From Streptomyces sp. TLI_053 (GTDB taxonomy: Bacteria > Actinomycetota > Actinomycetes > Streptomycetales > Streptomycetaceae), in assembly GCF_900105395.1 (NCBI RefSeq), contig NZ_LT629775.1, positions 248,001 through 312,000 on the forward strand: 64,000 nt of DNA. Direction: 5' to 3'. The position numbers and the translations under genes are program-made. Of this stretch, positions 18,274 to 26,598 are shown piece after piece (position 1 is the first letter of the stretch; every line of letters begins with the position of its first letter). Below the pieces are notes generated by a model. The model did no database searches. It was not told where the DNA came from and saw only the letters and a list, made by a program, of their open reading frames with translations.

Positions 18274-19571
18274 TGACCACGCCCTCCATCTCTCGCAGGA
18301 CCCGCGCCAACAGCGACGGCACCGTCTACCAGCGCAAGGACGGCCGCTGGGAAGCCGTCGGCTACGTCCTCGCGCCCGGCAACACCCGCAAGCGCGTCCG
18401 CGTCTACGGCGTGACGCGGAACGACGCGCTCGTGAAGTTGACGGAGAAGGTCGCCGCCAGCAACCGCGGCCTCCCCGTCGTCACCGCCCAGGGAAGCCTC
18501 GCGGCCTTCCTCACGTACTGGCTGGAGAACGTCGCCGTCCACCACCTCCGAGAGAACACCCACACCCGATACACCGCCGTCGCCCGGCTCTACCTGATCC
18601 CGGGCCTGGGCCGGAAGAAGCTCGCCAAACTCACCGCCAAGGACGTCCGCACCGGGCTCAACGAGCTCCGCACCGCCTGCCAGTGCTGCGCGCGCGGCCT
18701 CGACGCCGGACGCGACCAGCCACAGTGCTGCGCCGTCGGGAAGTGCTGCCACAAGCGGCTCTCCGCGCCGACCCTGGCCTACGTGCACTCCGTACTCAAG
18801 TCCGCGCTGGAGCACGCGGTCCGCGAAGAGGAGATCCCCCGCAACGTCGCCCGCAACGTCCGCACGGGCACGCCCCGCCCGCGCCGCTTCGAACCCCTCA
18901 CTACCAGGGAGGCGCGCATGTTCCTGGCCGCCACCAGCAGCCACCGCCTGCAGGCACTGTTCGAACTCGCCCTGCGCACCGGGCTGCGCAAGGGCGAACT
19001 CCTCGGCCTTCGCTGGGAAGACCTCGACCACGGCAGCGGCACCGCAAGCATCCGCCGCACCCTCCAGCGCACCCGCACCGGCGGTTTGACCACCCTCCCC
19101 ACCAAGACAGTCAGCTCCGAACGCCGCATCGTCCTCCCGGCCCCCTGTCTGCTCTCACTCCGCGCCCACCGCAAGCAGCAAGCCCAGGAGAAGGAGAAGG
19201 CCGGCGCGGGCTGGGTGGACAGCCGCCACGTCTTCACCCGACCCGACGGACACCCCATCGAACCCGCCACCCTCACCCGCCACTTCAAGGCCCTGCTCCG
19301 CCGTGCTCACCTCCGGCAGATCCGCTTCCACGACCTGAGGCACTCGACTACGACCCTCCTGCTCGAACAGGGCGTCGAACTCGTCGTCATCAAGGAACTC
19401 CTCGGTCACGCCCACATCGGCGTCACCGCCACCGTCTACGCGCACGTCCGGCTGCGCCTCCAGCGCGACGCCATCCATCTCCTCGGCCGTACCCTCGGCA
19501 AGCCCTCCGAGGCCACCACCAACCCCGACGACGGCGACGACCCACCGCTTTGTGCAGCACCCGTCCGCTGA
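18273..19571 (+). CDS. int: Tyrosine site-specific integrase (AICE type)
   Basis: A 432-aa tyrosine recombinase. An AP2-like arm-binding N-terminus (SDGTVYQRKDGRWEAVGYV) is followed by a SAM-like core-binding domain with the Cys-rich insertion typical of this streptomycete group (CQCCARGLDAGRDQPQCCA). The catalytic domain has Arg in RTGLRKGE, HDLRH, LGHAHIGVT and the tyrosine in VYAHV. No frameshift is visible, so it is probably active. The stop codon lies within the att-like repeat. The target is unusual in that no tRNA gene is nearby. Confidence 0.92.
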   Translation: MTTPSISRRTRANSDGTVYQRKDGRWEAVGYVLAPGNTRKRVRVYGVTRNDALVKLTEKVAASNRGLPVVTAQGSLAAFLTYWLENVAVHHLRENTHTRYTAVARLYLIPGLGRKKLAKLTAKDVRTGLNELRTACQCCARGLDAGRDQPQCCAVGKCCHKRLSAPTLAYVHSVLKSALEHAVREEEIPRNVARNVRTGTPRPRRFEPLTTREARMFLAATSSHRLQALFELALRTGLRKGELLGLRWEDLDHGSGTASIRRTLQRTRTGGLTTLPTKTVSSERRIVLPAPCLLSLRAHRKQQAQEKEKAGAGWVDSRHVFTRPDGHPIEPATLTRHFKALLRRAHLRQIRFHDLRHSTTTLLLEQGVELVVIKELLGHAHIGVTATVYAHVRLRLQRDAIHLLGRTLGKPSEATTNPDDGDDPPLCAAPVR

Positions 19572-19596
19572 CGTTGCCGTCAACTACTGCCGTCAA
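19555..19596 (+). repeat. att-like repeat overlapping the integrase 3' end, core copy 4
   Basis: 34 of 42 positions match 14364-14405. It contains two GCCGTCAA half-sites 13 bp apart; the core is TACTGCCGTCAA (19585-19596). Confidence 0.65.
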
Positions 19597-19602
19597 GAGC
19601 TT

Positions 19603-19639
19603 AGAAGGGCCTCGCCGAGAAGTTCGGCGAGGCCCTTCT
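19603..19639. terminator. Perfect hairpin after core copy 4
   Basis: 16-bp arms 19603-19618 and 19624-19639, six bases past the core. The same core-plus-hairpin layout occurs at copies 1 and 2. The next 180 bases (19640-19825) are AT-rich and hold no recognisable gene. Confidence 0.8.
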
Positions 19640-19825
19640 GCCATGACACCCACATAGCCAATTCGCAGATTTCTTTAATTCCTGCAAACCGGTGAAACTA
19701 GCTAGCCGCAATTGGCGAGCAAATAGAGCGGTCTCTATCAGCCGATTGAGCCAAAACGACGATGCCGCCTATTCTGACATTACTTCACGCCGCAGAGCCG
19801 AACTCGTCAGTCGCCGTCGCCACTA

Positions 19826-20460
19826 GGAGCTGTTCAGGGTTCGGATCATGTGGCTGGAGTCAGGGACTTCAGCCACATGATCGATCCGCGTAGGTGGATG
19901 CCTGCCAGGTAGCTTTCCGGGCTCTTGTCGTACCGGGTCGCCAGGCCACGCCAGGTCTTGAGCTTCTGGAAGCACCGCTCGACGGTGTTGCGCCGCTTGT
20001 AGCGGTCGGGATCGAACGTGACGGGTCGGCCGCCGGCGGAACCCTTCCGCTTCCGGTTCGCCGCCTGGTCCGCCCTCTCCGGGATCACCGCGGTGATCCC
20101 GCGTCCGCGCAGGTAGGCGCGGTTGGCCTTCGAGGAGTAGGCCTTGTCGGCGGCCACCGTGTCCGGCCGGGTGCGCGGCCGGCCGACCGGGCCGCGCACC
20201 CGGATCTTCTCCAGCACGGGCCGGAACTGACGGCAGTCCGCGGCCTGGCCCGGGGTCAGCACGAACGCCAACGGCAGGCCGACGGAGTCGACAGCCGCAT
20301 GGACCTTGCTGCTCAGACCGCCCCGGGACCGGCCGAGTCCGGCTCTCGCGGCCCGGGCCCCGCGCCGACGGCGTGCCTGGGCACGAACCTGCGCGGAGTC
20401 GGCTGCGACGTCCGGCGTCGGCTCCGCACGACCCGCAGCACGGCCTCCTGCTGCGGCAGC
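19826..20460 (-). pseudogene. IS5-family transposase, N-terminally truncated, with one IS end
   Basis: The element end GGAGCTGTTCAGGGTTCGG starts at 19826. The transposase stop is at 19846. Reading upstream on the minus strand, the frame stays open to about 20440 and contains the DDE catalytic region: first Asp in DVAADSAQVRA, second in VAADKAYSSK, Glu in RNTVERCFQKLK. The N-terminal roughly 110 residues and the other end are gone, replaced by IS110-associated sequence. It cannot transpose by itself. Confidence 0.75.
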
Positions 20461-20701
20461 GGAACCCCGTTACCGTTTTCGTGGCCCCGCAACGGGGTTC
20501 CCGGCCTCCCGGCCCGGCATGACTTCCGCCCCCTGTCGAGGATGATCGAAAAGGTGGTGTCACCGGGCTCGGAGGCGTTGGCAGACCGCTGATGAGGGGC
20601 TTGAGCGCCGATCCCACACCGGGCGAGGCAGGCTCTCCGTAACGTGGATGCCGGCACGCCGATGCCACAGGGCCGGGAGAGCGAGACCTGGGGAGGGGCA
20701 G
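20461..20701 (+). ncRNA. Candidate IS110 non-coding end / bridge-RNA region 1
   Basis: 240 bases upstream of an IS110 transposase and without an open gene. They begin with an inverted repeat GGAACCCCGTT / AACGGGGTTCC (20461-20471 and 20491-20501). IS110 elements encode their bridge RNA in such a flanking non-coding end; the exact RNA cannot be delimited by eye. Confidence 0.35.
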
Positions 20702-21904
20702 TTGACCAGCACCGACAGCATTGACGTCTATCTCGGCCTGGACGTCGGCAAGGGCGAGCACCACGCGACCGCGCTCACCCCGGCCGGCAAGAAGGTCTTC
20801 GACAAGGCACTGCCCAACAACGAGCCCAGGCTCCGCGAGCTGTTCACGAAACTCCAGGCCAAGCACGGGACCGTGCTCGTGGTGGTCGACCAGCCGGCCA
20901 CCATCGGCGCCCTGCCGCTGGCCGTCGCCCGCGACACCGGCTGCCGCACCGCCTACCTGCCCGGCCTGACCATGCGCCGGATCGCGGACCTCTATCCGGG
21001 CGAGGCGAAGACCGACGCCCGCGACGCGCACGTCATCGCGGACGCCGCCCGCGCCATGCCGCACACCCTGCGCGACCTGGTGCCAGCCGACGAGACCGTC
21101 GCCGAGCTGGAGATGATCGCCGGATTCGACGACGACCTCGCCGGCGAGTCGACGAGGATCAAGAACCGCCTGCGCGGCCTGCTCACCCAGATCCACCCCT
21201 CCTTGGAGCGGGTCCTGGGGCCTCGGCTCGACCACCCGGCCGTCCTGTCATTGCTCGAACGGCACGGTTCCCCGGCCCAGTTGAGGAAGGCAGGCCGACG
21301 GCGACTGACCGCACTGCTACGGTCCAAGGCCCCGCGGATGGCCGAGCGCCTGGTCGAGGACATATTCGCAGCCCTCGACGAGCAGACCGTCGTCGTGCCC
21401 GGCACCGAGGCCGCCGCGCTGATCGTCCCCAGCCTCGCCACCTCGCTGACCGCGGTCCTCGACCAGCGCAGACTCCTCGCCGCGAGGATCGAGGAACTCC
21501 TGGAGGCCCACCCTCTTTCCCCGGTCCTGACCTCGATGCCCGGCATCGGGGTCAGGACCGCCGCCCGGATCCTCGTCGACGTCGGTGACGCCCGCGCCTT
21601 CCCGAGCGCCGCCCACCTCGCCGCCTACGCCGGCCTGGCGCCCGTCACCCGCGCCTCCGGGTCGTCCGTCCGGGGCGAGCACCCGTCCCGGCGCGGCAAC
21701 AAACAGCTCAAACGGGCCTTCTACCTCGCCGCGTTCGCCTCGCTGTCCCAGCCGGAGTCACGCGCCTACTACGACCGGAAACGACGCGAGGGCAAGCACC
21801 ACGTCGCGGCCCTCGTCGCACTTGCCCGCCGCCGCATCGACGTCCTCTTCGCCATGCTCCGCGACGGCACCCTCTACCAGCCGCCGGCCACGGCCACTGC
21901 TTGA
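20702..21904 (+). CDS. IS110 family transposase 1
   Basis: A 400-aa DEDD recombinase. The N-terminal RuvC-like domain starts with YLGLDVGKGEHHA and contains the acidic KTDARDAHVIADAAR motif. A coiled linker follows, then the C-terminal Tnp20-like domain (SMPGIGVRTAARILVDVGD, AHLAAYAGLAPVTRASG with the catalytic Ser region, RRGNKQLKRAFYLAAF). TTG start at 20702 behind GGGGAGGGG; the upstream extension is unnecessary. It looks intact. It shares only family-level similarity with transposase 2, so the two elements arrived independently. Confidence 0.92.
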   Translation: MTSTDSIDVYLGLDVGKGEHHATALTPAGKKVFDKALPNNEPRLRELFTKLQAKHGTVLVVVDQPATIGALPLAVARDTGCRTAYLPGLTMRRIADLYPGEAKTDARDAHVIADAARAMPHTLRDLVPADETVAELEMIAGFDDDLAGESTRIKNRLRGLLTQIHPSLERVLGPRLDHPAVLSLLERHGSPAQLRKAGRRRLTALLRSKAPRMAERLVEDIFAALDEQTVVVPGTEAAALIVPSLATSLTAVLDQRRLLAARIEELLEAHPLSPVLTSMPGIGVRTAARILVDVGDARAFPSAAHLAAYAGLAPVTRASGSSVRGEHPSRRGNKQLKRAFYLAAFASLSQPESRAYYDRKRREGKHHVAALVALARRRIDVLFAMLRDGTLYQPPATATA

Positions 21905-22151
21905 CGAAAGCTATAGGGGCACAGTGATGATGTGACTGGTGGTTCTGCTGATGAGCCTGACTCGCCCTCTGACTGACGTCTCGGACTGTCCTGTTTGGGA
22001 TTTGTCGGCTCGTCAGCGAGGCCGCCACGCACGCGGCCGGACGGGCGCTTGTGACTTCATAGGAGCTTGGTCCAGAAGCCCCGTCACTGTCTTGTCCACC
22101 CGCCCGACCGGCGCGTGCCGCCCTCGGCTCGGACAAGCGGCAAGGACGGAC
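21905..22151 (+). ncRNA. Candidate IS110 non-coding end / bridge-RNA region 2
   Basis: A 247-base gap between the two IS110 genes. It holds CATAGGAGC at 22058-22066, which is repeated at 23242-23250 just behind transposase 2 and may mark the element's cores. It should contain the bridge RNA of element 2, the 3' end of element 1, or both. Confidence 0.35.
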
Positions 22152-23237
22152 ATGACCAGCATGACGCATGACAACCCGGAGATCACCGGCGGTGTCGATA
22201 CCCATGGCCTGACCCATCATGCGGCCGTGATCGATCCGCTCGGCCGGCACCTCGCCGACCAGGAGTTCCCCGCCACCATCGCCGGCTACCGGGCCCTGCT
22301 GGACTGGATGCGTGCGCACGGGACGGTGACCGCCGTGGGTGTGGAGGGCACCGGTGCCTACGGCGCCGAACTCGCCCGGGTCCTGACCGCCGCCGGCGTC
22401 ACGGTCGTCGACGTCGACCGGCCGGACCGCAAGACCCGCCGAATGAAGGGCAAGTCCGACCCGATCGATGCCTACGCCGCCGCGACGGCGGTGGCCTCCG
22501 GACGGGCCACCGGTGTCCCCAAGAGCCGCGACGGCGTGGTCGAGGCTGTCCGGGTCCTGCGCGTGACACGCCGCAGTGCGGTCAAGGCCCGCACCCAGGC
22601 GATGAACCAGATCCGCGGTCTGCTCGTGTCCGCTCCGGCGATGCTGCGCGAACGACTGGCCGGCCTGGACCGGAGCGTCCTGATACGCACCTGTGCCCGC
22701 CTGCGCTCCGGCAGTGACCTGTCGGCGCCACTGGCCGCGACCAAGGCCGCACTGCGGCGCCTGGCCCGCCGCCACCAGGCACTGGACGACGAGATCGCCG
22801 AACTCGACGCCGAGATCGGCCCGCTGCTCAAGGAGGCCGCCCCGGAGCTGCTCGCGCTGTTCGGTGTCGGCCCGGAGACCGCCGGCCAGCTGCTGGCCTC
22901 AGCCGGGGACAACCCCGAACGGATGCGTTCCGAGGCCGCCTTCGCCCACCTGGCCGGGGTCGCTCCGATCCCCGCGTCCTCCGGTCGTACTCACCGCCAT
23001 CGGCTCAACCGTGGAGGCGACCGAGCGGCAAACAACGCCCTGCACACCATCGTTCTGGTCCGTATGCGCTTCGACGAGCGCACCCGCGCCTACGTCGAAC
23101 GCCGCACCAAGGAAGGCCTGTCCAAGAAGGACATCATGCGCTGTCTCAAGCGCTTCGTCGCCCGCGAGATCTACCGCGCGCTGACCAGCACACCAACCCA
23201 ACAAATCACTCAAACCGACCTCGCTCCTGCGGCTTGA
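22152..23237 (+). CDS. IS110 family transposase 2
   Basis: A 361-aa DEDD recombinase of a different IS110 subgroup: GGVDTHGLTHHAAVID and KSDPIDAYAAATAVASG in the RuvC-like domain; LFGVGPETAGQLLASAGD and AHLAGVAPIPASSGRTHRHR with the catalytic Ser in the C-terminal domain; then RGGDRAANNALHTIVLVRMR. Intact by inspection. ATG 22152 was chosen as the first Met before the conserved block. It was inserted directly behind the first IS110. Confidence 0.92.
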   Translation: MTSMTHDNPEITGGVDTHGLTHHAAVIDPLGRHLADQEFPATIAGYRALLDWMRAHGTVTAVGVEGTGAYGAELARVLTAAGVTVVDVDRPDRKTRRMKGKSDPIDAYAAATAVASGRATGVPKSRDGVVEAVRVLRVTRRSAVKARTQAMNQIRGLLVSAPAMLRERLAGLDRSVLIRTCARLRSGSDLSAPLAATKAALRRLARRHQALDDEIAELDAEIGPLLKEAAPELLALFGVGPETAGQLLASAGDNPERMRSEAAFAHLAGVAPIPASSGRTHRHRLNRGGDRAANNALHTIVLVRMRFDERTRAYVERRTKEGLSKKDIMRCLKRFVAREIYRALTSTPTQQITQTDLAPAA

Positions 23238-23278
23238 CATCCATAGGAGCATCCCACAAACCCGACACAGCTGGGCAC

Positions 23279-23313
23279 GACGGGTTCGGCGCCCGCCCGG
23301 CGCCGAACCCGTC
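23279..23313 (+). terminator. Perfect hairpin behind IS110 element 2
   Basis: 15-bp arms 23279-23293 and 23299-23313 around a CGCCC loop. It may be the terminator of an older neighbouring gene; a short natural-looking minus frame (CDGQFDEAVRYLSNAFADG, about 23340-23440) next to it could be that gene's last remnant. Confidence 0.6.
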
Positions 23314-23459
23314 GACCCTCGGAGATCCAATGCCCCCTGGCCCCGAGGGACTGCTACGTCGCCGTCGGCGAAGGCGTTGGACAGGTACCGGACCGCCTCG
23401 TCGAACTGTCCGTCACAGGCTGACCTGCCGCCCCAGAGCGATCCCACAAGATCTCCAAG

Positions 23460-23790
23460 CAAGGTTCCGGCTCAAGCGTCGGATTAGGGCCGAGGCCTGG
23501 CGACGTGCCCCGGAGCCGGGAGTCAGGCCCGGGCCGACCGGCGCCGAACGGGAGGTCCGTTCCTCGCTGAAGCGCGGGTGGCACGCCCCGTGGCTGGCGA
23601 ACACCTACCCGATCCCCCTGCTGGCCGTCGCCCAGCTCTACCGGAAGGACGTGCCCGGCCTGTTCGGCGGGCCCGCCGACTGCGACGTGCTCCAGATGTT
23701 CTGGTGTCCGTTCGATTCCCACAGGACCGGCCACCAGTTGGCGCTGCACCTGCGCTGGCGCCGGTCCGCCGACGTCTGCGAGGTACTGGC
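23460..23790 (+). pseudogene. Fragment of a streptomycete hypothetical gene
   Basis: The frame contains WLANTYPIPLLAVAQLYRKD, VPGLFGGPADCDVLQMFWCP and LALHLRWRRSADV, a pattern seen in a family of streptomycete hypothetical proteins of several hundred residues. Both ends are missing and there is no start, so it is a decayed internal piece sandwiched between IS sequences. Confidence 0.4.
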
Positions 23791-23799
23791 GGAGCAGGG

Positions 23800-24368
23800 G
23801 TGGTCGCGCAGCCTGGTGGCGAAGGCGTTCGCGGTGCGATCAGCGAGGACGTCGACGGGACGATGGGTGTCCATGTCCACCAGGACCGTCACACAGGTGC
23901 GACCGCCCCGGACGGGGTACTCGTCCACCCCCAGACGAGGGACGAGGCCCGACGACGGAACGGGAAGCGCACGAATGAGCCGGAGCAGGGTGTCCCGGCA
24001 CGTGGTCATGGCCAGACGCCCGGAGATCCGGCCTCCGGCCGGCCGCCCGGGAACAGCACGACGTCGGTCGGTGAGCTGGGTGACGAGCGCGGTCGTGCGA
24101 CGTGCGTGCCGGAACGTCAGAGCCTCGATCTGCCCGGCGAACGTCCGCCGTCCGCACCGGTCGTTCCCGCACACGAAACGAAGCGCCCGCAGGACCAGCC
24201 GTACCCGCCGACCCTACACCGGACGGTCGGCACAACGCCGCCGGTAGTAGCAGTACAGCCGCGACGATCGCCGCCCGCACCCCGGACGGGCGGCGGACAC
24301 CGCCACCGACCGGACGGCGAAACGTACCTCGCCATCCGCAAGAACCAGCTCCTCGACCTCTGCCGCGG
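23800..24368 (-). pseudogene. ISL3-family transposase fragment, frame-disrupted
   Basis: Reading on the minus strand from 24368, EVEELVLADGEVRFAVRSVA and an incomplete zinc finger (PGCGRRSS) represent the ISL3 N-terminus. The frame breaks near 24210. From about 24190 it resumes as VCGNDRCGRRTFAGQIEAL... through DTLLRLIRALPVP and TVLVDMDTHRPVDVLADRT, then dissolves near 23800. The catalytic C-terminal half is gone. Confidence 0.7.
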
Positions 24369-24570
24369 CCGCGCCCGGGCCTTGGGGCCCGGGTGCGGTC
24401 ACCGCGCGAGCGGTCTCACAGCAAAGAAGCGGCGCACCCGTTCCACGAGGCGGCCGCGGCTCCCCGGTGGACAACTGTGCCACGTAGGCGAAGCTTCTTG
24501 AAGGGCCGGTGCGCGCGTGCGCCGCGGTGCGGTGGCGGGTCGAGCCGGGTGGGAGCTGCGTCACCGTGCC
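24369..24570 (+). repeat. Imperfect ~205-bp direct repeat, copy 2 (structured)
   Basis: Partner of 7041-7245. The 30-base GC hairpin (24369-24398) is kept with two G-T wobbles in place of G-C pairs, and the GCGA-loop hairpin (24401-24414) is identical. It abuts the ISL3 remnant. Confidence 0.75.
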
Positions 24571-24619
24571 GCGACCTGTTCGCCGTTGCCGCCGTGGCCC
24601 GCCGGACTCCGGTGGATGT

Positions 24620-24740
24620 GCCGGGACAGCCAGGCGACGCCTCACCCGCGACGCCGTCGCCCAACGCCTGGCCATCCACGTCCGAGCCGCTGCCGAAGCC
24701 TGCCCGACCCTGCTCCACAAGCGCGTCCACCCGCACGTCC
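24620..24740 (+). pseudogene. Tyrosine-recombinase fragment
   Basis: A short frame, RRLTRDAVAQRLAIHVRAAA ... KRVHPHVLR, matches the segment just before and at the HxxR motif of XerD-like integrases. The frame is lost right after VLR, so only about 40 codons remain. Confidence 0.5.
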
Positions 24741-24782
24741 TACGCTTGTCCTTGCCCTGCACGCCGCCTTTGAGGAGTTCCC

Positions 24783-25637
24783 ATGTTCGAAAACATCCGG
24801 GGCCTTTCTCCGGAGCATGCCGCACGACTTACCCACCTGGTCGAGCAGTGCGAGCCGTTGCTCGACCGGGACGAGGGCATGGAGCGTGCCCAGCGGCTGC
24901 TGCGAGACCTCGGGGTCGAAGTCATGGACTCGATCATCGTTACCCGGGGACTCCTGGGAGCCGGCCCCGGCGACCTGGGGGAAGCGAAGCGGATCGTGCT
25001 GTCGAGCGCCGCGCGGACCACCGAGCTGTCGTCGCATCAGCAACTCACGGACGTGGTCGAGCAGGCGAGGGACGTTGCCGACGGCCTCCTGAACCTGGCG
25101 CGGACCCAGGAGGCCACCACCAGAATCATCGCCATCGACGGCACCGGGGGATCAGGTAAAACGACACTGGCTGCCGCAGTGGCCCTGAACCTCGACGGCG
25201 CCGTCATCGTCCACGTCGACGACTTCTACCGTCCGATGCCCGACCACGAGCGGGAGCAACTCGACGCGGAACAGGGCTACCACCGCTACTTCGACTGGGA
25301 ACGCCTCCGGGACCAAGTCCTGATCCCGCTACGGGACCGCCAGGCCGCCCGCTACCAGATCTACGACTGGACCACCGGACAACTCGGAGCCTGGCGCGAG
25401 ATCGCCCCTGGAACCGTGGTCATCGTCGAAGGGGTCTACTCCACCCGCCCGGAGCTGGCCCGTTACTACCACTTCACCACCTACGTCGACACCCCGCGAG
25501 ACGTCTGCCTGCAGCGCGTGCGGGCAAGGGGAGAGAATCCCGAGGCGTGGATCGAACGTTGGCGCGCCGCCGAGGACTACTACCTGCACACCACATGGCC
25601 ACAGTCCCGAGCCAAGCTCCTTGTCAGTGGCTGCTGA
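24783..25637 (+). CDS. Uridine-kinase-like P-loop protein with an L7/L12-like N-terminal extension
   Basis: A 284-aa cytoplasmic protein. Residues 110-284 form a uridine kinase/phosphoribulokinase-type P-loop domain: Walker A GTGGSGKTT at 120-128, VHVDDFYRPM with the catalytic Asp, HRYFDWERLRDQV, a VVIVEGVYSTRPEL strand, and a late lid arginine cluster. Residues 1-80 have helical composition, and LGVEVMDSIIVTRGLLG...LGEAKRIV resembles the C-terminal domain of ribosomal L7/L12, seen fused to several streptomycete proteins. The start is fixed by GAGGAG five bases upstream. It is flanked by mobile-element debris and has no operon partner. Confidence 0.8.
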   Translation: MFENIRGLSPEHAARLTHLVEQCEPLLDRDEGMERAQRLLRDLGVEVMDSIIVTRGLLGAGPGDLGEAKRIVLSSAARTTELSSHQQLTDVVEQARDVADGLLNLARTQEATTRIIAIDGTGGSGKTTLAAAVALNLDGAVIVHVDDFYRPMPDHEREQLDAEQGYHRYFDWERLRDQVLIPLRDRQAARYQIYDWTTGQLGAWREIAPGTVVIVEGVYSTRPELARYYHFTTYVDTPRDVCLQRVRARGENPEAWIERWRAAEDYYLHTTWPQSRAKLLVSGC

Positions 25638-25989
25638 CAGCGGGAAGAGTGCATTCCGATCGGGCTGCTCGGCCCGCACGCGGCGCTGGACAAGGTGTTG
25701 TAGGGACGGCGGGACCTGGGGTGTTCGGGCGGCACCACCGCCCGGGCACGGCGGCGCCCCGGGCCCGGGCCCGGGCGGCCACTGTCGGTCCGCCGCCACC
25801 GCACCCTCGGCCGCTGACCGTGCTCCGGTCGACGCCGTCCGGGGCGGTCGCGGGCCGTCAGATGCAGTCGGATGACTGATGCCCACCACGCGCCGGTCGG
25901 CGAAAGTCGGGGGTGCCGGGTGATGACCGGTGGCGGGCGCGCGAGCGTGGCCGTCTGTTCGTCGACGTACGGGAACGAGGAATACCAGG

Positions 25990-26598
25990 ATGACGATCGC
26001 TCAGCGGCTCGCCGGGGAATGGAAGACGGTCGTGGCCGCGGGGGTTCTGGCCCTCGCCGTCACTGGTGGCGTGGCCGCGCCGGCCGGCGCCGCGACCCAG
26101 GTGGGTTCGGCGGCGGAAAGCCGGAGCAGCGGGAACCAGGACCTGGCCGGCGCCGTGCAGCCGGGAGAGCCGGCGCACCCCCGGGACCACCCGGGCGGGC
26201 GTCCGCTGATCAAGCACCACTGGGTCGTTCGGCTCCAGTACGCCGCCGTGCAGGCCCTGAACCAGCGGAGCAACTACAGCTGGCAGCGCAACTACAAGGA
26301 CTGGACCGTCGCCGTCGTCGGCAACAACATCCAGGGCAAGGAGGTCACCGTCTACACCAAGATCACCAACCTGTTCTACGGCGAAGGCGGCGTCATCGGT
26401 GCCGGCACCGCTCCGACCTCACAGGTGGCGATCGCACACAACACCATCGTGGCCCAGGGCAACGTCAACATCGTCACCGAGATCGTGAACGTCCACGTCA
26501 TCAGCCCCAAGTGGGAGGACGTCTTCAGCGGCCAGTGCCGCGCCCAGGAGGACCTCCGCAACGCGGTCAAGGACCAGCTCGCCTGCACCCTGGGCTGA
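25990..26598 (+). CDS. Secreted hypothetical protein
   Basis: A 202-aa protein with a clear signal peptide (KTVVAAGVLALAVTGGVAAPAGAA). An Arg/Gly/Pro-rich linker follows, then a roughly 120-aa beta-rich domain with many Asn, Val and aromatic residues (YKDWTVAVVGNNIQGKEVTV, GNVNIVTEIVNVHV). Two cysteines near the C-terminus could pair. No family recognised; the Asn/Val-rich strands suggest a surface-exposed beta fold. The ATG at 25990 follows GAGGAATACCAGG. Confidence 0.65.
   Translation: MTIAQRLAGEWKTVVAAGVLALAVTGGVAAPAGAATQVGSAAESRSSGNQDLAGAVQPGEPAHPRDHPGGRPLIKHHWVVRLQYAAVQALNQRSNYSWQRNYKDWTVAVVGNNIQGKEVTVYTKITNLFYGEGGVIGAGTAPTSQVAIAHNTIVAQGNVNIVTEIVNVHVISPKWEDVFSGQCRAQEDLRNAVKDQLACTLG

Larger units (their letters stand above)
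16254..19596 (+). mobile_element. Remnant of a pSAM2-like integrative element (AICE)
   Basis: Between core copies 3 and 4 lie a DUF7848 gene pair, a broken RepSA-type initiator, an excisionase and an integrase in canonical rep-xis-int order. No tra or spd transfer genes remain. The integrase stop falls inside the 42-bp att-like repeat at 19555-19596, as expected for attP or attR next to int. Confidence 0.65.

Noticed and set aside
19555..19640. Possible tRNA 3' end as the integrase target
   Set aside because: No T-loop, acceptor stem or CCA-proximal pattern could be found in either orientation near any core copy.
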